Under the pieces are notes generated by a model, which saw nothing but the letters and a program-made list of their open reading frames with translations, was not told the DNA's origin and ran no database searches. This document shows, one piece after another, positions 1 to 7,222 of a stretch of 64,000 bases of DNA. Position numbers and translations under genes: made by a program. This DNA comes from VYFG01 sp965248685 (GTDB taxonomy: Bacteria > Pseudomonadota > Gammaproteobacteria > Arenicellales > Poriferihabitantaceae): the NCBI GenBank assembly GCA_965248685.1, contig CBDFKC010000003.1, forward strand, positions 2,356,001 through 2,420,000, given 5' to 3'. Each line of letters starts with the position of its first letter. The first letter of the stretch is position 1.

Positions 1-130
1 GTTGCCTGGCCAATAACGGTCGGCCTGCTTGAACCGCCAGATCGGCTGCAGCAAAAGGGCCGGGTGCTCCGGCTTTAAGGAATGGGGTTCGACTACCGTC
101 GACTATATAAACAGGTCGTCCACTGTGCAT
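1..130 (-). CDS. Thiolase (acetyl-CoA C-acetyltransferase), N-terminal fragment cut by the window edge
   Basis: The reverse strand from 130 to the left edge reads 43 codons from an ATG with no stop. The product starts MHSGRPVYIVDGSRTPFLKA and continues through PGPFAAADLAVQAGRPLL, which matches the start of FadI-type thiolases (strand 1 followed by the R-T-P-F motif). Such enzymes cleave 3-ketoacyl-CoA or condense acetyl-CoA in fatty-acid beta-oxidation in the cytoplasm. The catalytic Cys and the His/Cys motifs lie outside the window, so the exact subfamily cannot be set. The gene is divergent from trmB. A weak purine stretch precedes the ATG, and the start fits the family's usual N-terminus. 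Recognition rests on the N-terminal motif alone. Confidence 0.82.
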   Translation of the reverse strand, partial: MHSGRPVYIVDGSRTPFLKAGAPGPFAAADLAVQAGRPLLARQ

Positions 131-150
131 AGAGATCACCGCTGGTGAAA

Positions 151-167
151 TATAATCACTTATTATA
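151..167. promoter_or_regulatory. Two opposed TATAAT boxes in the thiolase/trmB divergent region
   Basis: TATAAT is at 151-156 on the plus strand and again at 162-167 on the minus strand, inside the 99-bp gap between the thiolase start (130) and the trmB start (230). Each would face the proper gene. I see no convincing -35 hexamer at 16-18 bp for either box, so this is a candidate divergent promoter pair only. Confidence 0.35.
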
Positions 168-202
168 GCCCGAAGAATGTGCTGGTTGGCGCGCCAGTAG
201 CA

Positions 203-218
203 GGAACAGTCCTGTTCC
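203..218. repeat. Perfect 7-bp inverted repeat just upstream of trmB
   Basis: The 16-bp sequence GGAACAGTCCTGTTCC has arms GGAACAG and CTGTTCC separated by TC. It ends 11 nt before the ATG at 230. The two-base centre is too tight for a stable RNA loop, so a protein-binding operator is the more natural reading. It lies between the divergent thiolase and trmB genes and could serve either. Confidence 0.5.
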
Positions 219-229
219 AATATTACTTA

Positions 230-943
230 ATGCCCCCCAATATGAACCATACCCAAGGAAAAAATAGCAAGCATCGCGCCATTCGAAGCTATGTTCTTCG
301 ACAGGGCAGAATGACCAGGGCACAGCAACGCGCGATAGCGGATTTATGGCCTGTTTATGGGCTTGCACCGGATACCTGGGGCCCTTTGGATTTTCCAGCA
401 ATATTTGGTCGGGTGGCACCAGTTATTCTTGAAATTGGTTTTGGTGATGGCGGTGCATTGCTCGAAATGGCGCGTAATAATTCCACCCAGGACTACATCG
501 GGATCGAAGTGCATCGACCAGGGGTGGGAAATTTGTTGTTAAAACTGGAACAGGAACAATTATCTAATGTTCGGGTCATCAGTGAAGATGCGTTGGAGGT
601 ATTGCAGCGACGGATTGGGTTAAATAGCCTGGACAATCTAAATTTATTTTTTCCTGACCCATGGCCCAAGAAATCCCATCACAAACGGCGAATTGTTACG
701 CTGGATTTTATTCAACTGGTTGCGGCCAGAGTGAAGCCTGGAGGCGTATTTCATTTTGCTACTGACTGGCAACCCTATGCCGAGGAAGCTTTGGATCGAA
801 TAGAGGGATGCCACCAATTTGCCAACCAGGCGGGGCCGGGTCGGTTTTCTCCCCGGCCGGCATCGCGTCCGGAAACAAAATTTGAAAAACGCGGTCGGCG
901 CCTTGGCCACGGGGTTTGGGATATATTAATGCGGCGAATTTAG
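230..943 (+). CDS. trmB: tRNA (guanine-N7-)-methyltransferase TrmB
   Basis: TrmB methylates G46 in the variable loop of tRNAs, using S-adenosylmethionine. The SAM-binding motif VILEIGFGDGGALLEMA is followed by IGIEVHRPGVGNLLLKL, the family signature FFPDPWPKKSHHKRRIV, and FHFATDWQPYAEEAL. The C-terminal TKFEKRG motif is also present. The frame is open upstream to 179, but the residues before 230 do not look like TrmB. The ATG at 230 (237 aa) or at 242 fits the family length of about 230-240. Neither has a clear Shine-Dalgarno. The stop codon overlaps the stop of the convergent downstream gene. The family assignment is secure; only the start is uncertain. Confidence 0.96.
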   Translation: MPPNMNHTQGKNSKHRAIRSYVLRQGRMTRAQQRAIADLWPVYGLAPDTWGPLDFPAIFGRVAPVILEIGFGDGGALLEMARNNSTQDYIGIEVHRPGVGNLLLKLEQEQLSNVRVISEDALEVLQRRIGLNSLDNLNLFFPDPWPKKSHHKRRIVTLDFIQLVAARVKPGGVFHFATDWQPYAEEALDRIEGCHQFANQAGPGRFSPRPASRPETKFEKRGRRLGHGVWDILMRRI

Positions 944-2976
944 TCTGCAACCAGGTTTTCTAGCAATTCATCCAGGGTCTCAATGGGGTTTTTACATTCC
1001 AGTCCCTGACATATATAGGCCACTGTTTTTCCGGCGACGGGAGGTTTTAACGCCAGCGACGACGGCAGGTCTGAGACGTCTTCCGGTATCAGATAGACCC
1101 AGGTATCGGGCAAATACATCCCGCCGATTGCTTTTTGCCATTGGACTAATTGGTCCCGACTCCCCCTGACTACCACGGTCTTTCCATTGCCGGACAGATC
1201 CAGGGCCGCCATGGTGAGAGAAGCGAAAACCGACGGATTACTGGTTACCTCAGCGGCAAATAATTTGATGATTTTTTGTGCGCTTTCCATAAAACGGGGC
1301 TCGCCAAGTAATTCACCGAGCCGATACAATATTGTTGCTGCGGCGCCATTGGATGACGGAATGGCGTCATCAGCGCCGGGTTTTGGTCGATGCAATAGGG
1401 TCTCGTGATCGTGGGATGTGAAGAAAAAACCGCCATTTTCAGAGTCTTCAAAGCGCAGTATCATGGCATCGCATACAGAGACAAGAAAACTCAAGTCGCC
1501 ATTGCGCCACTCACTCTGGAGTAATTCGGCGAGGCCTTCTGCGAGGAATGCGTAGTCGTCCAGATATCCGTTGAGCTTGACTTCCTGGGATCGGTAGGAC
1601 GCCATTAAACGACCGTTTTGCCACAGACTGTTACGCAAAAAATTTACCGACTGGTGGGCAGAACTTAACAGCTCAGGAAGGTTCAGAATCCGGCCTGAGC
1701 GCGCCATCCCCTTGATCATCAGGCCGTTCCATCCGGTAAGAATTTTGTCGTCGAGTGCGGGGCGAACACGGTCATTGCGATGTTGCAGGAGTTTGTCCAT
1801 GGCAATTGGTAACGTATCAACACCCTCCAATGAATCTATTATTGGCTCAGCATCCTCATTAACGTTCAAGTGCCAGTTTCCTTCAAAATTTGCTTCGCCA
1901 ACTAAACCGAATCTGTTTTCCACAGCCTGGTATTCTGAGGTTGTCAAGATGGCCCGAAGATCGGTTTCACTCCAGACATAAAATTTCCCTTCGACACCTT
2001 CTGAATCGGCGTCGAGGGTTGAGGCGTAACCTCCATGATTCCGTTGCATCTCTGAAATTACCCAATGGGCGGTGCGCTCCACGGCGTTACGGTAAAAATC
2101 CTTCCCGGTCAAACAGAAGCCGTCGGTATAAAGATTTAGCAATTGGGCGTTGTCATACAACATTTTTTCAAAATGAGGAATACGCCATTGCTGGTCGACT
2201 GAGTAGCGGTAAAAGCCACCACCAAGTTGATCAAATAGTCCTCCCTGGTGCATTTTTCGCAGGGTTTTGTTAGCCATCGCCAGACTCACCTCGTGCTGAT
2301 CATGATTAGTGGCGGCGTGCCGTAGCAGTAGTTCGAGCTGGGTCGGATGGGGGAATTTCGGTGCATCACCGAAGCCACCATTGTCGGGATCAAATTGGGA
2401 CCGCAGGGTCGCTACAGACTGGTCCAGACAATCTGCTGCATTAACCGCCTCATTTGGGTTGAAAACCGGATTCAATTGTGCCAGGGCGCGGCGAAACGAT
2501 TTAACATGTCCATCCATATCTCCTTTGTGTTGCTGGTAGTGCTCGGCAATTTTAATGAGTGTATCGCCAAACCCCGGCATTCCGTGGCGCGGAACCGGTG
2601 GGAAATAGGTACCAGCAAAAAATGGAGCATGGCCGCCTGGACTCAGCACCATGGTTAGTGGCCAGCCCCCCGGGCGCTGGGTCAGCATTTGATGAGCGGT
2701 CTGGTAGATCTTGTCCAGATCGGGCCGCTCCTCACGATCTACCTTGATGCAAATGAAATGCGCATTCATGGTTGCAGCAATTTCCGGATTTTCGAAACTT
2801 TCCTGCTCCATTACATGGCACCAGTGACAAGCCGCGTATCCAATGGACAATAAAACTGGTTTGTCTTCAGACACTGCTCTGGACAACGCTTTATCGCCCC
2901 AGGGATTCCACTCTACCGGATTGCCCGCATGCTGAAGCAAGTACGGGCTGGATTCTCGAATTAATTTGTTGGGCAT
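940..2976 (-). CDS. Thioredoxin-domain protein of the YyaL/SPATA20 (DUF255) family
   Basis: This 678-residue protein starts with a DsbH-like thioredoxin fold bearing C50-H-W-C53 (motif AACHWCHVMEQESFENPEI). The long remainder has the six-hairpin glycosidase-like architecture of the family, with motifs such as RIPHFEKMLYDNAQLL, DADSEGVEGKFYVW and DDKILTGWNGLMIKG. Members occur from bacteria to mammals and their biochemical role is unsettled. A redox or proofreading role is usually proposed from the CxxC fold. The length is typical and the protein appears complete. It has no signal peptide, so it is probably cytoplasmic. The TAA stop overlaps the trmB TAG on the other strand, so the two genes end on each other. 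Confidence 0.93.
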   Translation of the reverse strand: MPNKLIRESSPYLLQHAGNPVEWNPWGDKALSRAVSEDKPVLLSIGYAACHWCHVMEQESFENPEIAATMNAHFICIKVDREERPDLDKIYQTAHQMLTQRPGGWPLTMVLSPGGHAPFFAGTYFPPVPRHGMPGFGDTLIKIAEHYQQHKGDMDGHVKSFRRALAQLNPVFNPNEAVNAADCLDQSVATLRSQFDPDNGGFGDAPKFPHPTQLELLLRHAATNHDQHEVSLAMANKTLRKMHQGGLFDQLGGGFYRYSVDQQWRIPHFEKMLYDNAQLLNLYTDGFCLTGKDFYRNAVERTAHWVISEMQRNHGGYASTLDADSEGVEGKFYVWSETDLRAILTTSEYQAVENRFGLVGEANFEGNWHLNVNEDAEPIIDSLEGVDTLPIAMDKLLQHRNDRVRPALDDKILTGWNGLMIKGMARSGRILNLPELLSSAHQSVNFLRNSLWQNGRLMASYRSQEVKLNGYLDDYAFLAEGLAELLQSEWRNGDLSFLVSVCDAMILRFEDSENGGFFFTSHDHETLLHRPKPGADDAIPSSNGAAATILYRLGELLGEPRFMESAQKIIKLFAAEVTSNPSVFASLTMAALDLSGNGKTVVVRGSRDQLVQWQKAIGGMYLPDTWVYLIPEDVSDLPSSLALKPPVAGKTVAYICQGLECKNPIETLDELLENLVAD

Positions 2977-3127
2977 GATAAAGCTGAGAAATACTACCGG
3001 GAATATTATCCACGGAATAAAAAATCGAATGGATGATTGAGTAGAGGCGAATTATAATGAGTGTTGATTGAAGTCGCTGACTTTGCCTTTAACTCATCAA
3101 CTGCATAACAATACTTAAGCCCCTGCC

Positions 3128-3916
3128 ATGATTGTACATCCAAATTTCGATCCGATTGCGCTATCAATCGGTCCTTTGTCGATTCATTGGTACGGCTTGA
3201 TGTATTTGGTGGGGTTTGCAGTGGGCGTATTGCTGGGGCGTTATCGCGCATCCCGCAGTGGCTCAGGCTGGCAATCGGATGAGATAGCTGATTTATTGTT
3301 TTACATTGCCATGGGTACCATTTTTGGGGGACGTCTGGGATACGTTCTGTTTTACAATTTATCATTCTATTTGGAAAATCCGCTAGGGGTTCTGGCAATT
3401 TGGGATGGTGGTATGTCATTCCATGGCGGCTTGATTGGCGTGATGGTCGCGATGTGGGGATATGGATTGAAGACCGATCGTCACTTTTTCCAGGTTGCCG
3501 ATTTTATTGCGCCACTAGTACCGACAGCCTTGTTTTTTGGTCGAATCGGCAATTTTATTAATCAGGAACTGTGGGGCCGAATTACCGACCAGCCATGGGG
3601 CGTATTGTTCCACACCAATCCAGACGGTCCGCGACATCCATCTCAGTTGTATGAGGCTGGGCTGGAAGGGATGGCGCTATTTATTATCCTGTGGTGGTAT
3701 TCAGCCCGGCCGCGGGCTACCGGACGGATTGCCGGACTATTCCTCGTCGGTTATGGTTTTTTTCGATTTTTGGTAGAATTTTTTCGCGAGCCAGATGCCC
3801 ATCTCGGTTCGGTTTTACTGGATTGGATGAGCATGGGACAGGTGTTGAGCCTGCCGATGATTGCTGGCGGGATTTTTCTATTGTTAAGGCCAAATCGGTC
3901 AAGCCTGACGGTATAA
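3128..3916 (+). CDS. lgt: Prolipoprotein diacylglyceryl transferase Lgt
   Basis: Lgt is an inner-membrane enzyme that transfers diacylglycerol from phosphatidylglycerol to the lipobox Cys of prolipoproteins. It is the first step of lipoprotein maturation. The 262-residue product has about seven hydrophobic segments and the family motifs: SIHWYGLMYLVGF near the N-terminus, GGMSFHGGLIGV with the conserved His, GRIGNFINQELWGR with the essential Arg, and RHPSQLYEAGLEG. The length is normal. A TATAAT hexamer at 3053-3058 lies upstream, but no -35 is clear. The window encodes several likely substrates, including the RND adaptor and the OmpA-like protein. Identification is secure. Confidence 0.97.
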   Translation: MIVHPNFDPIALSIGPLSIHWYGLMYLVGFAVGVLLGRYRASRSGSGWQSDEIADLLFYIAMGTIFGGRLGYVLFYNLSFYLENPLGVLAIWDGGMSFHGGLIGVMVAMWGYGLKTDRHFFQVADFIAPLVPTALFFGRIGNFINQELWGRITDQPWGVLFHTNPDGPRHPSQLYEAGLEGMALFIILWWYSARPRATGRIAGLFLVGYGFFRFLVEFFREPDAHLGSVLLDWMSMGQVLSLPMIAGGIFLLLRPNRSSLTV

Positions 3917-3956
3917 TGGTGGATCGTAAACCTGCTTTCTGGGGAAAGCTAAATTG

Positions 3957-4568
3957 ATGAAATTAAACCGCTATTTTAAGATACTGCCGGTAGCATTGCT
4001 GGCAACCGGGTTGTTCTCTATGACAACGGCGGCCCAGCAGATTAAAAAGTGTCAGGATGCTGAAGGCAATTGGCATTATGGAAGTTTTGCGGCGGCGGCC
4101 TGTGGAGATGCCGTGGTCGAGAAATTCAACTCCACTGGAACCAAGGTTGGTGAAGATCGGCCGCCACCCAGTGAAGCCGAGATCAAGAAGCAAGAGGACC
4201 TGGCTAAGGCTGCAGAAATTGCCGAAGAACAGAAACAAATCCTACGTAAGAAAGATATTGAAATCGTTCGGATTTATGGCTCTGAAGAAACTATCATTTC
4301 GACCAGAGATCGAAAACTAGCTTCAATCGACAATAATATTGAAGTCACCCGGCAGATCAAGGAAGGCACAATCAAGGACATTAATAAGCTTAAGGAAATG
4401 AAGAAAACAAAAAAGGTAGCGCGTCAACTAGAAGAAAGGGAGAATGCGGTTAAATCCTACAACAGAGTTATCCGGCATAATTTGACCGAACGCGAAAAAC
4501 TATCAGAGAATTACATTACAATTCTGGCCGAATTCCGTGAAGCACATACCAGAATTTATGGAGACTAG
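3957..4568 (+). CDS. Secreted DUF4124-like protein with a coiled-coil C-terminus
   Basis: The 203-residue product starts with a signal peptide (basic MKLNRYFK, hydrophobic core, then TTAAQQ). Next comes a short DUF4124-like module, KCQDAEGNWHYG with a following ACGD, as in many proteobacterial periplasmic proteins. Residues from about 75 onwards are rich in Glu, Lys and Arg and should form a long coiled coil. A TTG directly precedes the ATG in frame, and I chose the ATG because it gives a normal signal sequence. It follows lgt by 40 bp and precedes htpX by 73 bp. The function is unknown. A periplasmic structural or scaffold role is only a guess. Confidence 0.75.
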   Translation: MKLNRYFKILPVALLATGLFSMTTAAQQIKKCQDAEGNWHYGSFAAAACGDAVVEKFNSTGTKVGEDRPPPSEAEIKKQEDLAKAAEIAEEQKQILRKKDIEIVRIYGSEETIISTRDRKLASIDNNIEVTRQIKEGTIKDINKLKEMKKTKKVARQLEERENAVKSYNRVIRHNLTEREKLSENYITILAEFREAHTRIYGD

Positions 4569-4641
4569 GCGGGCGTAACAGGAAAGCCCAGTCGGAAAGT
4601 TCGACCACTCATAAATACCACGTAGGACAGAAGGTGCCAAC

Positions 4642-5538
4642 ATGATGAGAATTGGATTGTTTTTGATGACAAATCTGGCGGTGTTAACCGTCGTCGGAAT
4701 TATCATATCGGTTCTCGGGCTGAATCAACCAGATATGGGACTGGGACCGATGATCATTATTGCAGCGGTTATGGGTATGGCAGGGTCGATAATATCCCTG
4801 TTAATGTCCAAGTCCATGGCGAAACGCTCGTCCGGTGCGGTTGTCATAAACACTCCAGCCAATTCTACCGAAATCTGGTTGCTCGATACCGTTAATGCCC
4901 AGGCTGACAAGGCGGGTATAGGACGACCAGAGGTCGCGATTTTCGACTCGCCGGCACCTAATGCATTTGCTACTGGAGCAAATAAGAACGCTTCGTTGGT
5001 GGCGGTCAGTAGCGGGCTTCTCGAGGCCATGGATAAAGACGAAATTGAAGCGGTCCTTGGACATGAAATCAGTCATATAGCCAATGGTGATATGGTGACC
5101 TTGTCGCTGATTCAGGGCGTGGTAAACACATTTGTTATCGTGTTTTCCCAAATCATATCAGCCATGGTCGATCGTCGGCGTGGTGGGGGGTACAGCCAGA
5201 CAGGGTATGGATTTGGCAGGGGAATTGGCTATCGTACGACTTACATGTTGGCCCAAATGGTCCTGGGCTTTCTTGCCACTCTGATCGTCCGGTGGTTTAG
5301 TCGGTGGCGAGAATATCGGGCAGATGCCGGTGGCGCCAGCTTGGCTGGCCGTGAAAAAATGATCAGCGCTCTGGAAAAATTGCGTTCCCTCAGTGAACCG
5401 GCTCAACTTCCAGCGCAGATGCAGGCGCTAGGGATTAATGGCGGTTTGTTTGGCGCAATTGGATTGAAGAAACTCACCATGACCCATCCCCCATTGGAGC
5501 AGAGAATTGAGGCTTTAAGATCATCAGGCCCGGGCTAG
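4642..5538 (+). CDS. htpX: Membrane zinc metalloprotease HtpX
   Basis: HtpX is an M48-family inner-membrane protease that degrades misfolded membrane proteins under envelope stress. Two N-terminal membrane segments (residues 5-27 and 35-57) are followed by the zinc motif HEISH at about 141-145 (context VLGHEISHIANGDMVT). A further membrane pair and the downstream REYRADAGGASLAG motif supply the third zinc ligand. The length of 298 aa is typical. AAGG lies 7 nt upstream of the ATG at 4642; a second ATG at 4645 is possible. The neighbours lgt and the DUF4124-like protein are also envelope-related. Confidence 0.97.
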   Translation: MMRIGLFLMTNLAVLTVVGIIISVLGLNQPDMGLGPMIIIAAVMGMAGSIISLLMSKSMAKRSSGAVVINTPANSTEIWLLDTVNAQADKAGIGRPEVAIFDSPAPNAFATGANKNASLVAVSSGLLEAMDKDEIEAVLGHEISHIANGDMVTLSLIQGVVNTFVIVFSQIISAMVDRRRGGGYSQTGYGFGRGIGYRTTYMLAQMVLGFLATLIVRWFSRWREYRADAGGASLAGREKMISALEKLRSLSEPAQLPAQMQALGINGGLFGAIGLKKLTMTHPPLEQRIEALRSSGPG

Positions 5539-5574
5539 CACGAGTCCACGGGATCCATAACTCCCAGAAAATAA

Positions 5575-6582
5575 ATGAGCGATCCCGCAGTAAATTTTCC
5601 AGAACAACTCCCAGTCGGATATCAGTGGTTCGAAAACGAACCCAAATTTGATCCTGTCCGCCATCTTGCCCTGGAGAAACCCAGGGAGATTCGGTATTTG
5701 ACGGAATTCGGTTATGCCGATCAGGAGATATCGACTAAGGCGACGCCAGTGGCGGTTAGTTCACCTTTCCGGATTCTTTCGCCAGAGGGTGCACTGGTGC
5801 TGCTTGAGGTCGCCCGGTCTCTGCGACAGCACGCGATAAGTTGTGAGCGAATAGATAACATGGTCCGAGGAGGGTGTTACCGCTCACGATTTCTTCGTGA
5901 CCTTTGTTTGGAGCCTTCGGTTACCGACTTATTGCAGGATGTCTATGGAACGGAGATCGCGGCCCATACCATGCCAGTTCATCTCGGGCATATGAACTAT
6001 ACACCGGATAATCCGGAAAAGGCGGTGGATAAATGGCATCACGACACGTTGCCGCTGGACTATGTAATGATGGTCACCGATCCAATGACCCTTGACGGCG
6101 GACAATTTGAATACTTTGTTGGAACCAAATCTGAAATGGTGGAATTTGCCGCAGCGGGACGCCCGCCGCCACCAGAGCGGGTTGAAGCTCCCCTGTTTCC
6201 AGGGCCGGGGTATGCCATCGCATTGCATGGAGATATGATTGTCCATCGCGGCGCACCGCTGAAGAAACCGGGTGAACGAATATCCATGGTGAATGGATAC
6301 GTATCGACCAACACAGCAGGAGACGATCAGCATCGTCACAAAGATCTTACCCTGGTGGACGATCCAGAATGCCTATATACCGAGTGGGCCAGGCACGCTG
6401 CCTGGAGGGCACGGGGCCGGCTCGATACACTATTGGACGAACTGTCTTTTACCTCGGACAGGCAGGCAGTGGCTACATCACTTGAACGCGCTATCGAGGA
6501 TGTCTCTCTGGCCATCAGGCAAATGCGTGACCAGGGCGAGCACAAGATGCATCACTACGAACAATCCAGGGAAAAATCCTGA
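5575..6582 (+). CDS. Phytanoyl-CoA dioxygenase-like Fe(II)/2-oxoglutarate oxygenase
   Basis: The 335-residue product has the iron triad of a PhyH-like 2-oxoglutarate dioxygenase: H155-x-D157 in KWHHDTLPLDYV, a distal H224 in GDMIVHRGAPL, and R235 in GERISMVNGY for the 2-oxoglutarate carboxylate. The double-stranded beta-helix core spans about residues 125-245. The C-terminal 90 residues are helical and charged. The substrate cannot be told from sequence. It stands 36 bp after htpX and just before a DUF4399 gene, with no pathway partner nearby. Assignment to the superfamily is good, while PhyH as the exact family is probable. Confidence 0.72.
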   Translation: MSDPAVNFPEQLPVGYQWFENEPKFDPVRHLALEKPREIRYLTEFGYADQEISTKATPVAVSSPFRILSPEGALVLLEVARSLRQHAISCERIDNMVRGGCYRSRFLRDLCLEPSVTDLLQDVYGTEIAAHTMPVHLGHMNYTPDNPEKAVDKWHHDTLPLDYVMMVTDPMTLDGGQFEYFVGTKSEMVEFAAAGRPPPPERVEAPLFPGPGYAIALHGDMIVHRGAPLKKPGERISMVNGYVSTNTAGDDQHRHKDLTLVDDPECLYTEWARHAAWRARGRLDTLLDELSFTSDRQAVATSLERAIEDVSLAIRQMRDQGEHKMHHYEQSREKS

Positions 6583-6678
6583 GTAGTGATGGTCCAATGT
6601 CAAAATATTTTCAAAACCAGGGAATTATTAGTCGGTTTGATTGCCAAATATCTTCCCTTATCTATCAATTCTAGTGAA

Positions 6679-7110
6679 ATGAAGAATTCGTTAATTCTAG
6701 CGGTAACCAGCGTAATAGCCGTCATGATGATGGTAGCCAACACCATGGCCCAGGAAAAATCTGTGGCAGATCCCAATGCCAGTGCGTATATCATTTCACC
6801 CTCCGATGGAGAGGTAGTGTCCAGCCCAGTGAAGGTGGTATTTGGATTAAATGGGATTGGAGTCGCTCCGGCAGGGACCAATCTGTCTAATACGGGCCAT
6901 CATCACCTGATAATAGACGCCCCATTGCCATCAACCGATCAACCTATTCCTTCTGATGATAACTATCGCCATTTTGGAAAAGGACAAACCGAGGCGACCA
7001 TCGAATTAAGTCCGGGCTCTCATACCTTGCAGATTATGCTGGGGGATTGGTTGCATATTGCCCATGATAATCCAGTTGTTTCCAAGCAGATATCCATTAC
7101 CGTGAAGTAA
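6679..7110 (+). CDS. Secreted DUF4399 domain protein
   Basis: From the ATG at 6679 the product is 143 residues with a clear signal peptide (MKNSLILAVTSVIAV to about TMAQ). It then has a DUF4399 domain: SPSDGEVVSSPVKVVFGLNG, the conserved GHHHLIIDA, NYRHFGKGQTEATIELSPG and LQIMLGDWLHIAHD. The His-rich GHHHL suggests metal binding, but the function is unknown. The frame is open back to 6586, but the extra 31 residues would bury the signal peptide, so the later start is preferred. It converges on the RND operon. The gap at 7111-7222 holds a 7-bp dyad (TTAGGAT/ATCCTAA) but no T-run. Confidence 0.85.
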   Translation: MKNSLILAVTSVIAVMMMVANTMAQEKSVADPNASAYIISPSDGEVVSSPVKVVFGLNGIGVAPAGTNLSNTGHHHLIIDAPLPSTDQPIPSDDNYRHFGKGQTEATIELSPGSHTLQIMLGDWLHIAHDNPVVSKQISITVK

Positions 7111-7222
7111 TTGAAATTGACGGGGGACGTCGATTAGGATTGATATGATGGTTACCCCGCCATCCTAACTAAGAAACTGGGTCACCTGATTCCCTGGTCT
7201 TTTAATATCTGTTTTTCCTACT

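Noticed and set aside
6586..6678. N-terminal extension of the DUF4399 protein from the ATG at 6586
   Set aside because: It would place 31 residues before a clear signal peptide; the ATG at 6679 is the sensible start.
7111..7222. Bidirectional terminator between the DUF4399 gene and the RND pump
   Set aside because: A TTAGGAT/ATCCTAA dyad exists, but the loop is long and neither side has a proper T-run.
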